This document shows, one piece after another, positions 1 through 9,459 of a stretch of 19,307 nt of DNA. How positions within the stretch are numbered: the first letter of the stretch is position 1; every line of letters begins with the position of its first letter. The DNA is from Euperipatoides rowelli (taxonomy: Eukaryota > Onychophora > Udeonychophora > Euonychophora > Peripatopsidae): NCBI GenBank assembly GCA_003024985.2, contig PXIH01S0024143.1. One strand, given 5' to 3'. Made by a program: the position numbers and the translations under genes. Under the pieces are notes generated by a model. It saw only the letters and a program-made list of their open reading frames with translations. It did not search any database and was not told the origin of the DNA.

Positions 1-70
1 TACCGATAGAGAAAAGATTAAACCCTCCTTACACCCATCGCTTATCTCGGCGAATGCCTGTGGTGGGTGT

Positions 71-93
71 AACTGAACTGAACTGAACTGAAC
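71..93. repeat. AACTG pentanucleotide tract
   Basis: Four tandem AACTG units followed by AAC run directly into the start of the interspersed repeat at 91. It is a simple microsatellite. It may mark the point where the repeat inserted, but the other two copies of that repeat do not carry it. Confidence 0.9.
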
Positions 94-585
94 ATTGATT
101 TGTGCATGCGAGCCAAGTTCAGCCAACTGTCATTTTTTGCGTGAATCAATGTAAATTTATTCATGTATTTTTAAGTTATATTTTAAATATGTGCAAACTA
201 TCTGATAACAGTTTGTATTTTGAGTTGACTTTAGTTCTTATCCGTTGGGCATGGCAGGCGTTATCTCAACCAGTATTGTATTTTATTTACTGTATATAGT
301 TTCTGCCTTACTGTAGTTGAAATGACGATGTCATCCCAGCGAATTTGTTCCAGTATTATTTTATGTTTTATTATAGTCTAAAAAAAGTTCTATTGGACTA
401 TTACATTTTACATTCCGGTTTTTGTTTCCATCATTTATTACCCGCAGATAATCATTTATTTCTGCCCCGCATCCATTTATTTAGTTCCAGTAATCAACAG
501 CAACAACAACCAGCAAAATTAAATAATATTTATTTCTATCCTCCTTCCACTAATACCTATCCACCCTCTGTAATTCGTTATATAA
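91..585 (+). repeat. Interspersed repeat family R1, copy 1
   Basis: This is the first of three direct-orientation copies of an unnamed repeat of roughly 500 bp. It shares long blocks with 1276-1776 and 2953-3246: the start AACATTGATT, the block TTTATGTTTTATTATAGTCT, the block CTATTGGACTATTACATTTT, and the 3' block CTCCTTCCACTAATACC. Inside each fuller copy a module of about 90 bp occurs twice, built on a GTTGGG...CATCCCAA inverted motif that is decayed here. No reading frame is conserved between copies, so it looks non-coding. I see no tRNA promoter boxes or terminal repeats, so the element class is unknown. Confidence 0.75.
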
Positions 586-1275
586 TGTCACCTGAGAAAG
601 CCAAATCTTTCCATGAGAAGAAAGCCTAATTCAAGTCTTTGTGATACACAATCTTCTTCGTTGAAGCTCACTTGTAAAATCATCGTTGGAATGCACCTCC
701 AAGAGTTGACCTTCACCGTATAAACAGTTGCAGTTAGAGTTAACCAAGAAAGAGACATTTGTGTTTTATTATAAACTTTTTTGATCACAAGATGGCACTC
801 TAGAATAGAGCTTAATAAACTAATGAACAATTTACCAGCGCAAAAAGAAATCGACGTAGCAATTTAATTTCTTGAACTTTAACTTTGCTTAATAATTTAA
901 TGCTTAATAGGATGGTCGAACGTTAATCCCTTTAAGAGAAAATTATTTCTTGGACTTCTCAGAAAATTCCCAAATAAGCCACCCAGCTCCAAATAAAAAA
1001 ATATATATAGATCATATCCAGTTTTCCAAATTTATTAATCGACAAAGAATAAGTTTTAAATGATAAAAAATTTATGTAAATCCCTTTGTTGAGTTTTCTC
1101 ATCACTTTTGCTCATTTTTGCAATAGAGGGGGGGGGGGAGTAGTAAATCGCCAGAGTCTTATAAAATTATTATTTTGAGCTTTGTTTCTTTTCAACAAAT
1201 TTAAGGACCAAATTTCTCGAAGGGGTAAAGTATAATGTATAATGATTGCTCTATAATTTAATATTATTTTCTGTT
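586..1275. other. AT-rich stretch without recognised gene
   Basis: No coding frame with protein-family character was seen on either strand. It holds an 11-base G run at 1128-1138 preceded by TAGA. A 10-base C run occurs at 4256-4265, also next to the complement of TAGA. Otherwise it is ordinary AT-rich spacer between two copies of repeat R1. Confidence 0.6.
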
Positions 1276-1776
1276 AACATTGATTCAAGCATGCGAGCCA
1301 ACAGTCATTCTTAGCATGCACGAATCATTGTAAATTTATTCATGTACTTTTATGTTTATAATTTAAATATGTTCAAACTATCGGGGATAAAACAGTTTGT
1401 AATTTTATTATATGAGTTCTTATTCGTTGGGCATGACGGGCATCATCCCAACAAGTACGGTATTGTATTTATTTTTTACTGTATATAGTTTCTACCTTAC
1501 TGTAGTTGGGATGGCGGGCATCATCCCAATGAATTTATTCCAGCTTTATTTTATGTTTTATTATAGTCTAATAAAAGTTCTATTGGACTATTACATTTTA
1601 CTATTCCGGTTTTTGTTTCCATCTTTTATTTATTAACAGCAAGACAGCAGCAAATCATTTATTTCTGACCAGCCATCATTTGTTTGTTTCCAGCATTTAT
1701 TTATTTCCATCAGTACCAGGAAAAAGCATATATTGCTTCTCTCCTCCTTCCACTAATACCCAACCACCCTCCTTAN
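1276..1776 (+). repeat. Interspersed repeat family R1, copy 2
   Basis: This is the fullest R1 copy, and it is cut by the N at 1777 just where copies 1 and 3 reach their 3' ends. Its internal module is present twice, at about 1425-1452 and 1505-1530. The second contains a perfect 8-bp inverted repeat, TTGGGATG (1506-1513) and CATCCCAA (1522-1529), around an 8-base loop. The first carries the same motif with a one-base insertion. By eye it is close to nine tenths identical to copy 3 over their shared 275 bp. Function and mobilising machinery are unknown. Confidence 0.78.
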
Positions 1777-1953
1777 CTTGAATTTATTTTCATAAATTAA
1801 AAAGATGTAAAATATTAATATAATTTAATTATGCTAATAAAAAATGTGAAATGATGTAGAAATCACAGTGTTGTTATCTAACATTAGAACTATTTTAATT
1901 TTGACATAAAACAGAAGCAACAATTTTTTTTCATCAATATGTACATCCTGTTT

Positions 1954-2204
1954 GGTTAGATTCTGTTATCTGCCCACCACCAAAATTAACGTTAAGAGAC
2001 GTGCCACAACTAAAACGTAGTAGTGTGTGGAATTTGTCTTTTTTACCGTCGATTTTAGTATATTTTATTTACATTCCTAACCTTACCGTAAACTTGAACC
2101 ATAGGATAATCTAGAAATTAAATAATCATTTGCTGAGCGTCGATTTAGATCATTTAAAATTACTACCGTCAGCCATATTGGTGGGTAGATAACGGAATCT
2201 GACC
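1954..2204 (+). mobile_element. MITE family M1, copy A (251 bp)
   Basis: The ends are inverted repeats of about 25 bp: GGTTAGATTCTGTTATCTGC at the left, and the complement of GTGGGTAGATAACGGAATCT-GACC at the right. It carries no coding capacity. A second copy lies inverted at 18687-18936, and the two match along their full length, for example in ATTTTAGTATATTTT and GGATAATCTAGA. The flanks TCCTGTTT (1946-1953) and ACCTATTT (2205-2212) agree at 6 of 8 bases, which fits an aged 8-bp target duplication. An 8-bp duplication suggests a hAT- or P-like transposase in trans, but the terminal sequence does not let me choose. Confidence 0.85.
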
Positions 2205-2771
2205 ACCTATTTCATATTAAACATATACTTTTTTATCAAATATTTACTAAATCAATTTTAACATTTACAAAATTTTTGGAACTAACAAATTTATTTGTAA
2301 TTAGTCTCAATTAAAGTTATACTAATAATGATTTGAGCAGGACCAAGATAATAATTCCAGGTAAATTACTGATTACTTACAAGGATTAATTTTTATAATT
2401 TTTAAAACTTGCTCTTATTCTGGACAGTTTAATTATTGTAATCATCATGGAGTATAGATAAGAAAGAGGTTATCTATCATTATAATTTTGAAGCATTTTT
2501 TTTTACTGTGGAATCCTGGGACACACAAATGCAAAATTGTTTGCAGAAATATTTGATTTAATATATTAGGAATTAGAGATTATTTATTTATTTATTTTTA
2601 TAACATATAAAAAATAAGGTTAAATGGTTTTGAATAATTTTGTATAGATTTTTATTTTTGTGATATCAAAAGTGATGTCACACTATTATATTAATTATAA
2701 TATTGTAATGCGTTATTTTTTTTTATTTTTATTTTTCCTTTATTTTTATTTATTTTCTAAAATTAAGATAA
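2205..2771. other. AT-rich stretch without recognised gene
   Basis: No coding or RNA feature was recognised. There are (TTTA)n-like tracts near 2581-2600 and a T-rich run near 2715-2760. Confidence 0.6.
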
Positions 2772-2779
2772 TTTTAGGG

Positions 2780-2951
2780 CAGGGGTTCCCAACCTTTTGC
2801 CACGGGCACCAGGTACCCGTCAAACAATTCATGTGCACCCGATGCTGTTTGACCATGAAATGAAGCTTTCCACGTTAACTTGACAGCGCCCGGATCCCAT
2901 TGATTTCGATTGCGAGTGATTAGGCAACCAATATTAGGCAGTTGTTTTCTT
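2780..2951 (+). mobile_element. hAT-like non-autonomous element, left half, cut at N
   Basis: It starts with CAGGGGTTCCCAACC, typical of hAT terminal repeats. The matching right end is at 7790-7804, whose complement reads TAGGGATTCCCAAAC. The segment stops at the N at 2952. Its last 149 bases (2803-2951) are repeated without a mismatch at 7397-7545, right after another N. Read together, the two pieces make a non-coding element of about 431 bp. The flanks are TTTTAGGG (2772-2779) and TTTTAGAT (7805-7812), matching at 6 of 8 bases as expected for the 8-bp hAT target duplication. Confidence 0.8.
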
Positions 2952-2952
2952 N

Positions 2953-3246
2953 GTAGTTGGGATGATGGGTGTCATCTCAACGAATTTGTTCCAGTATTAT
3001 TTTATGTTTTATTATAGTCTAATAAAAGTTCTATTGGACTATTACATTTTACGTTCCGGTTTTTGTTTCCATCTTTTATTTATTACCAGCAAGACAGCAG
3101 CAAATCATTTATTTCTGACCAGCCTCCCATTTAATTGTTTCCAGAATTTAATTATTTCCACCAGTACCAGCAAAAGTTAAATAATATATATTTACTTCTC
3201 TCCTCCTTCCACTAATACCTATCCACCCTCCGTAATTCGTTATAAT
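2953..3246 (+). repeat. Interspersed repeat family R1, copy 3 (5' part missing at N)
   Basis: It begins immediately after the N at 2952, inside R1 at the point matching 1502 of copy 2, and runs to the common 3' end GTAATTCGTTAT. The inverted motif is altered to GTTGGGATGATGGGTGTCAT. The 5' half seen in copies 1 and 2 is absent, which is better explained by the scaffold join than by biological truncation. Confidence 0.75.
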
Positions 3247-4369
3247 ATATAGCCTACTGTACATATATGAGTTATATTATGACGAGCTAAATAAAGTATT
3301 TAGTTAGTTATTATTTGCACGCATTAGTTTGTACATTTAGAATGTTTTTAATTTAATGACGTGCTTACTTTAATTAGTAAATGTGTCATAAATGATTCTA
3401 CTTTCCTGAATGTGCAAGCAATGCTAATTAGCTAATTATACATTCTGTATAATTTAAATGTGTGTATGGTTTCAGCCATAAAAGCTTGTACTTTCAATGT
3501 TTCTTTGTCTTTACCTAGGGGAATGGATCTCGCCACCAACTCCAACTTGACAGGAGTCAGCTCCTTATGATCGACCCTCCATGGGGTGTATATAGTGTTT
3601 TTATTTATTATTTATTTTAACATATGCTAGTCGGCAAAGTTAGCTGGCTAGCATAATCTGTATGCTGAAGAATAGTTTTTATATTGGTAAATAAAACCAG
3701 AAGTTTTTAAATCTAAATACTTTGCCATTTATTTTTCCTCTTCTCCTGCAACAAGTTTAAATATAACGTATTTAAATTATAAGTAATATTATATTTTAAA
3801 ACGTTATAATTGGTCCCTCTGCTAAATTGAGCCAAGAAGCCTTCAGCTTACCGCAGCCAAGAAGCCGGAATAAAAACCTTGAGTGTCGCGTGGAATCACC
3901 AAGTTTCCAAGTATCCTGATATGGTGCCTGAACCAGTTTTTTTTTTCAAAAAACGTCCTTAAAACNTGAGTTTCACCCTTGTGTGGCTCTGAACTTTTCT
4001 CATTATAGCGTATTAACGCAAAGAAATTCCTGGACATTCTATTTATTTGATGCTTCATGCAGAACTTTTTTTTACGAAATTGCAGTCTTCAAATCAAGTA
4101 TCAAGTTGTCCTACACCGTTGAAGCATGTAAGGACAATATTGTTACTTGTAATAGTTCCTAGCCGTTGAAGCGGGACTAGGACTGGAGCCGTCCTAGACC
4201 CGAGGTACCAGCTCTGCACTTTTTATAATACTAAAAATATTGTCTTTTCATTGATCCCCCCCCCCTCTACGTTAATAGTGTAATTCTATATATATTTTTG
4301 TCTATGAGGCTAAGCTATCGTGTGTGAAAACAGTAATTGAATAGCATTTATTACAAAGCAGATGCCCAA
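3247..4369. other. AT-rich stretch, no convincing gene
   Basis: No recognised gene. Small structures seen: TGCTAG...CTAGCA inverted ends at about 3626-3654; an 11-bp direct repeat GCCAAGAAGCC at about 3831-3866; and a repeated CCGTTGAAGC motif, each copy inside a short inverted repeat, at 4108-4135 and 4157-4183. A 71-codon minus-strand frame at 3843-4058 spans the N at 3966 but matches nothing I know. Confidence 0.5.
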
Positions 4370-4430
4370 CCTGTGATAAGTGTGATTAGATGCTTATATC
4401 TAGTATTGTTGGTTTACTTCTTATCACAGG
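4370..4430. repeat. Perfect 11-bp inverted repeat
   Basis: CCTGTGATAAG at 4370-4380 is exactly complementary to CTTATCACAGG at 4420-4430, separated by 39 bases. The pairing does not extend outward and only weakly inward. It is therefore a short stem with a long loop and no evident role. Confidence 0.6.
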
Positions 4431-5455
4431 AACAGTCAGTTCCTCGTGCAGTACAGAGAATTCTAATTCATGTTTTTTTTCTTCCCATTAATTTGATATT
4501 TAATTAATATTCATTAAATATCTATTTACAAAATATATGTAGGCTAGTTTACAAAACAAAATCTTGTGATATGCAATTGCTAACTATTAACAATTACTTT
4601 TCTGTCATTTTTCTCACTGAAATATGTCTGTCTGAAGATAATGATTCTTCTGAATTTCCACAGAATCATAATGTACATAAAAGAGATTGATCTAGAGTTT
4701 AATAGATATAAATGAATCAATAAATAGTCAATTAAGTTTTACCTCAGCCAAACTGGAGCTTTAGGAAGTATCCATATAATATCAATCTATTAAAACTTGT
4801 CTAATACAATATGTATTTATTTACCCGTAAGGCCCTACCCGTAAATCAAGATGCAATTTAATAGAATGTGATAATATCCCAGAATCAACTAAATTAATAA
4901 TTTATAGCAATTTTAATCTTCCTATCAGCCAAATAATCCTCATTTCTTCAATCCTTGTATTCATAACTCTTTTTAACTAGAAGTGTAAAGACACTCACTA
5001 CATACAAGCTTTGCATTAACTGAAAACTTAAATAGTGAAACCATGTTGAGAAATGATCATGAAAAAAAAAAAAAACCACCCAAAGCACGCAATTGCTGTG
5101 GCTTGCATAAAGGTCAAGCAACTTATAATTTACATTTTGCTTTTCTTCTCTTCTTTTCTTTGTGATAAATAAACTCTATAGGAAAAAAAAAAATATCTTA
5201 GAAAGATAAAAACAGAAATTGATAATGTCCTGATGCAGTAAAATAATATTTCATGTAATGCAAAAATGTTGCCAATGTGTGAATGAAAGAAAAGATCAAT
5301 CCGCTATAAATTTCAATTACTCACTGATAGCACAAAGAACAAATATGAACAATAAGATCTCAAAAGAACAAAGATAATAGCATGAAATGGACAGCTAAGT
5401 AATTTTCTCTTTTTAAAAGGTATTCTCTATATGACATTTTCAAAGCACATTAAAG
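4431..5455. other. AT-rich stretch without recognised gene
   Basis: No coding or RNA feature was recognised. A-rich runs at about 5060-5073 and 5180-5192 could be retroelement tails; the second follows GATAAATAAACTCTATAGG. No element body could be identified upstream of them. Confidence 0.5.
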
Positions 5456-5569
5456 AAAGGTTGTCTGTCTCCCTCACCTCATAAATCTCATAGCTGATTG
5501 TGTGGTCACTAAAACAGTGACCTTGCTATCAGTTATGTGATTTATGAGGGGAGGGAGACAGACACCTTT
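5456..5569. repeat. Long near-perfect hairpin, 5-base loop
   Basis: The left arm (5456-5510) and right arm (5516-5569) pair over about 54 bp around the loop AAAAC. By eye roughly 47 positions are Watson-Crick, and at least two mismatches become G-U pairs in RNA. The outer block GTCTGTCTCCCTC is perfect, as are CTCATAAATC and GGTCACT. Such a compact foldback could be a microRNA-type precursor, an endogenous siRNA hairpin or a foldback MITE. The stem is longer than most animal pre-miRNAs. I recognise no known microRNA seed, and I see no clear target duplication. Confidence 0.85.
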
Positions 5570-6011
5570 ATAATCATGTTTTGCACTTTTAATTTTTTTC
5601 TGCTGCGAGCTCTTACAAAATGAGCTTTATACAAAATGTTGTATTGAATGGAAGCAAGTCTATTAATACATGAATGACTATATGATTTTTAGTCACAGGA
5701 TGGTAGGATTTTACTCCTACATAATTCCAGGGTCTAAGAGATGATTTTGTGAACAATTAAATCAAAATTGCACCATTAACTTGTTTTGGGATGCATAGTT
5801 CTAACAGTTGATTGATATGCCATGATATGGCTGACCCTTTTAATTTTAAATCTTTCATCAAATCCTCTAAAAGATAAAAAAAAGAATAACATTCTGTTGT
5901 TAAAATCAACATATTCATTAAGATGAAGCAAGGCATATGTGCAGAAGTAGGAGTGAAAAAAAAAAGTTAGACTTTTGATTTTTTTTTTTCACTAAATAAT
6001 GTTTTTTTTTT
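5570..6011. other. AT-rich stretch between two hairpins
   Basis: No gene was recognised. It contains poly-A and poly-T tracts (about 5956-6013). A CATTAAGAT block near 5917 recurs in inverted orientation near 6182, so a weaker inverted repeat may frame the second hairpin. Confidence 0.5.
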
Positions 6012-6137
6012 TTCCACATTAATCTTCAGACCATTTGCATGTGCTGAGAAATCAAGGATTAAGCCCTTAACATTTTATGGCCTTAATCCTTAATTGATTG
6101 CTTAGCACATGCATATGATCTGAAGATTAATGTGGAA
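6012..6137. repeat. Second long hairpin, 18-base loop
   Basis: The left arm (6012-6063) and right arm (6082-6137) pair with few interruptions. TTCCACATTAATCTTCAGA is perfect, GCATGTGCT is perfect, and AAGGATTAAG pairs with CTTAATCCTT after a 4-base bulge in the right arm. It is similar in size to the hairpin at 5456-5569 but unrelated in sequence. Either a small-RNA precursor or a foldback element is possible. Confidence 0.85.
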
Positions 6138-6184
6138 GAATAAAAATCCCTAACAACAAATATGATCATTCGCATTTGTCTATC

Positions 6185-6800
6185 TTAATGGAGTACAGGT
6201 TGAACAGGTTAGTGAATTAAACTATCTTGGTTTACTATTACAGGAGAAAAAGATGCCTTCCTCGGCTGTTGACCATAATAGAACCGGACAGGCTTCTTGC
6301 TGCTTTTGGTTTCCTCGTCAGGTGTCTGAAAAAAGCAAAACATAGCCATCAAAACAAAGATATGTTTGTTTAGAGCACTGGTACTACCAGTCCTACTTTA
6401 AGGCTCAGAAGCATGGGCACTATTAAACTTGAGGTTTTCCAAATACGTTGCTTGCATTGACATTTGGGAGTATCGCTGACAGATCACATACAAAAAGCCA
6501 TCATGTGACAGTCAAAGGTTGGTTGAGGAGCAGATCAAACAGCGTAGATCACAGTTTGAAATGTGTGCAGGATGTACGAACCCAGATTTTCACATAAACT
6601 GCTATGGAGACAGCTACCCGAGATATGAAAAATCCAACATATGGCATCAAGAAAAACATGGATTAAACATATTGACAATGATCTAAGCACCCAGTGGCTA
6701 ACATCATGGATGAAAGACAATTTGCTTTGGACCACGGGAAATGGAATATAGTTGTAAATGAGAGCTGTCATCCACCGGTACATACAGCACCTTACTGACT
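6185..6800 (+). mobile_element. Decayed LINE reverse-transcriptase 3' end
   Basis: This is a remnant of the C-terminal part of a non-LTR retrotransposon polyprotein, broken by stops and frameshifts. About 6190-6232 reads NGVQVEQVSELNYLG, the usual strand just after the polymerase thumb. About 6350-6410 reads LFRALVLPVLL, then a stop, then GSEAWALL, which matches the conserved segment ahead of the C-terminal Cys/His region in many LINE families. Further on, RKTWIKHIDNDL (about 6650-6690) resembles the final conserved block. The motifs use more than one frame and have several stops, so it cannot be active. The clade is not assignable by eye. The 5' part of the element is absent. Confidence 0.75.
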
Positions 6801-7232
6801 CTGGGGTTAATTTTGTCCAGTGAATTGCTAATGGAGAGGCTGTGCATTCTTAAGTGCCAGGAAATTTTATTTTTTTCCCTAACCAGAAAGCAACTGATTT
6901 TTTCCTGTGTCCTATAAATAGTGATTGAACTGATGGCATTTTATTTCTTTTTAGCTTGATTTCAAAAATTATAAAAGTGAAAAAAAAAAAAAAAATGAGC
7001 AGTGGGGATATTTTTTTTTTTATCAGTATCGAATGTTCTCATTTAGTAAAGTTTGGAATGCACATAATATACACATTGTTGCTCATCTCCCCTGTTTGAG
7101 CACAGAAACAATTGTTTTATGTGCAAACATTTACAGTAAATAATGTGTTCATTTATATTATTTATTTGAATTATATATTTAACTCGGAATATTTTACTGG
7201 AAATATTGATACTTTTAGTATAAATAATAAAA
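6801..7232. other. AT-rich stretch without recognised gene
   Basis: No coding feature. There are homopolymer runs near 6980-6995 and 7010-7021. It ends at the TTAA that opens the piggyBac-like terminus. Confidence 0.55.
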
Positions 7233-7395
7233 TTAACCTATGAGCGGTCGCGCTGTCGTAAATTTTACAACAAATTCAATTTTTTATAAAAGGTGTCTAT
7301 GTGTATGGTCTTGTGGGTTTATCTCTGCCTTCTATTCCTAAAACTAACTCCCCACTACAATATTGGTAGGTTTTTACCATATTTTTTAGAATTAT
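7233..7395 (+). mobile_element. piggyBac-like terminus, cut at N
   Basis: A TTAA at 7233-7236 is followed by CCTATGAGCGGTCGC, then GTCGTAAATTTTACAAC, an imperfect palindrome. A TTAA target next to a CC-starting, GC-rich terminal repeat is the pattern of piggyBac elements. A related terminus in the opposite orientation ends at TTAA 12677-12680. The sequence runs into the N at 7396, so the body is not visible and no transposase was seen. Confidence 0.55.
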
Positions 7396-7396
7396 N

Positions 7397-7804
7397 CGGG
7401 CACCAGGTACCCGTCAAACAATTCATGTGCACCCGATGCTGTTTGACCATGAAATGAAGCTTTCCACGTTAACTTGACAGCGCCCGGATCCCATTGATTT
7501 CGATTGCGAGTGATTAGGCAACCAATATTAGGCAGTTGTTTTCTTGTAAATCGACCTCATTAATTCCACCTTTTGTGCCCAGCTATCGCTGACGAACGTG
7601 AGTGCAATGCACACAGACGGCTGAATTGAGTAGTAGTGGGGATAGTTAGATAATTGTCTAAATACAGGCGATACAATCCAGATTCTGTCGTGTTTTTGAC
7701 ATCTGCGCATATATTTTTTTCATTACAGAAAATATAGATGTTGCCCGTCCCCCTACCGATATTTTAGAATCTGCTCTAGGGTACAAAAAGTTTGGGAATC
7801 CCTA
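7397..7804 (+). mobile_element. hAT-like non-autonomous element, right part after N
   Basis: The first 149 bases repeat 2803-2951 exactly. The remaining 259 bases run to the right terminus GTTTGGGAATCCCTA-type end at 7804, the inverted counterpart of the left terminus at 2780. The internal sequence has no transposase reading frame, so the element would depend on a transposase supplied elsewhere. The 8 bases after it, TTTTAGAT, match the left flank of the 2780 terminus at 6 of 8 positions. See the finding on the assembly join. Confidence 0.8.
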
Positions 7805-8477
7805 TTTTAGATATTAAATTCTAATAGATTTTATAAAATAACTACAAATATGTTAATTTAATTAAGTCAAAAAAAAAAAAGATTTCTGAATTAAGTTTCC
7901 ACTTGTAAGTATAATTTTATATTCTGTAAATTGTTTTTAAACTTCTTTAAAGATAATTAATATGTTTGGGTATTTAACTGCTTATTGAATGTAATGTAAT
8001 GAAGTGTGGAATTTGTACGATGAAAGACACAATCACTTTTTGGCTGCAAGTAAAAACTTATAGTACCGCAAAACAGTGTGTTCCAAGTACGATAAATCAT
8101 CATATCTTGAACAATTTGTACTTTAAATCAAATTTTATTTACTATAGAAAAATTATCCAATTGTGTGATTGCTATAAATAAAAGCAAAATAATATAATAT
8201 AGGCTAAATATAAACTTATGTAGTATACAAATAGATTGTTCCCTTTTTTTAAAAAAAAAAAAAAGTATCACTACGACTTTGAGATATTTATAGTCAAAAA
8301 TTCATGGAAACTGTAAAATATCACTGACCAAAATTATAATAAAAAAAATAGTAAAACTTTCATATTTTTTTAATTTTAAGTGAAATATTGTTAAAAATAA
8401 GAATTATCCCACCTAAGACAGCTTTTCTCATAAAAATACAATTTATGCTATTCATATTTCAAGTATAAATTAATTGT
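7805..8477. other. AT-rich stretch without recognised gene
   Basis: No gene or repeat family was recognised. There are A- and T-homopolymer runs near 7868 and 8246-8264. Confidence 0.55.
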
Positions 8478-8839
8478 GGAAGAGCATTAGCTCAGTGAGT
8501 AGCATACTGGGCTGCTCTTTCTCAAGACTTGTAGATCCTGGGGACATGTTCAAACCCCAGGAGCGCCAGTACCACTCCAGTTTTTCCTGAACCCGGGTGC
8601 CAGGGGTTGTTTTTTTCAACACACTTTAGACCGTTAAAAGTCTTGTGTGAAGAATTGCATCTACCAAACCCCCGGGTCTCAAAAATTGTAGACCAGAACT
8701 AGGAATCAGGTGCTTCATAAGAACCATTCTCTAGTTAATTATAGTACAGACGAAGAGTGACAAATGTCATTCGGAGATAGAAGATTGTATTATACTGTAC
8801 ATAGTGTAAATAAATATATTTAAAAAAAAAAAAAAAAAA
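8478..8839 (+). mobile_element. tRNA-derived SINE
   Basis: The head resembles a tRNA gene and would act as an internal RNA polymerase III promoter. The A box is TAGCTCAGTGAGTAG (8488-8502). The B box is TGTTCAAACCC (8547-8557), sitting inside a perfect 7-bp T-arm-like stem, CCTGGGG and CCCCAGG. A non-tRNA body of about 260 bp follows, ending in GTAAATAAATATATTT and an A run (8823-8839). That gives a complete SINE of about 360 bp, relying on a partner LINE for movement. It is not a functional tRNA: the spacing is long and no cloverleaf or acceptor stem closes. No clear target duplication was found. Confidence 0.85.
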
Positions 8840-9350
8840 TTCTGAGACTATAATCCACAGTCTATTTACACAATTTATTTTGATAAAATTTACCTTTTAT
8901 TAATAGTCAGCTTTTGCATTAGAATAATTATAAAAGTGATCTAACATAAATTAACAACTATGGGTTATGACCCGACATATCTTCTACTATATCGTAGTCT
9001 TATAATAAAGAAAAGTTTTAATGTTTTTAAAAAGTTCTACCATTACAGACTTTAAGAGTTATTACTCCCTACTCAATAATATACTCAATAAATTTTGTCA
9101 AGACTACAGTGAACAGCAAAATTATTTGCTAGTAAACTGGTCCCCAGAAGAGAAAATCAAGTCTATCCCGGTGTGCCTTGTGCATACTGGCATCAAACCT
9201 AGCTATTGTCGGCATATGATAGGGTGCCTTCTTTCTTATCTATTCTCCTTAGTAATATAAATTCATTTTCTATCTAATAAAAATTACTTGTAAAAAAAAA
9301 TTCATGATCCTTTTTAAAACTTATATGCACGATAGTTAGAAAAAAAACAC
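8840..9350. other. AT-rich stretch, possible SINE fragment inside
   Basis: No gene was recognised. A GGTTTGATGCC, similar to a B box, occurs on the minus strand near 9193-9203. It may be a decayed SINE head, but no A box was found. The 79-codon plus-strand frame at 9021-9260 crosses this region and has no family character. Confidence 0.4.
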
Positions 9351-9440
9351 GGATGAAGTGGTCCTCTGGGATCAAACCTATCCCCAGTTATGCCTCATGC
9401 TTTTCATGGACAATAATGAATGCTCACAACCAAGCTGCTG
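9351..9440 (-). mobile_element. SINE-like head, minus strand
   Basis: On the minus strand, GGTTTGATCCC (a B box) follows an A-box-like GCTTGGTTGTGAGC at about the spacing seen in tRNA-derived SINEs. It directly abuts the same 19-bp sequence that also abuts the neighbouring unit. The body downstream is short or lost, so this is probably a degraded copy. Confidence 0.45.
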
Positions 9441-9459
9441 GGACTTACTACGTTCTTTT

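Noticed and set aside
588-830. 80-codon minus-strand frame
   Set aside because: No recognisable motif, and it overlaps the end of a non-coding repeat. Chance length is plausible in such DNA.
1128-1138. G run matched by a C run at 4256-4265, considered as paired inverted elements
   Set aside because: Beyond the homopolymer and TAGA the flanks do not match, so simple homopolymer slippage is enough to explain it.
3843-4058. 71-codon minus-strand reading frame with a donor-like GTAAGC near its end
   Set aside because: It crosses the N at 3966, matches no family I know and has no neighbouring exon with coding character. An 11-bp direct repeat sits in its last part. Too weak to call a gene.
4420-4445. 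TATCACAG within 4422-4429, the seed of a known microRNA family, next to an inverted repeat
   Set aside because: The stem stops after 11 bp and the sequence beyond the seed does not pair with the opposite arm. The loop is 39 bases, so it does not fold like that family's precursor.
8478-8577. Possible functional tRNA gene
   Set aside because: A and B boxes are present, but the spacing is too long, no acceptor stem closes, and a body with an A-rich tail follows. It is a SINE head.
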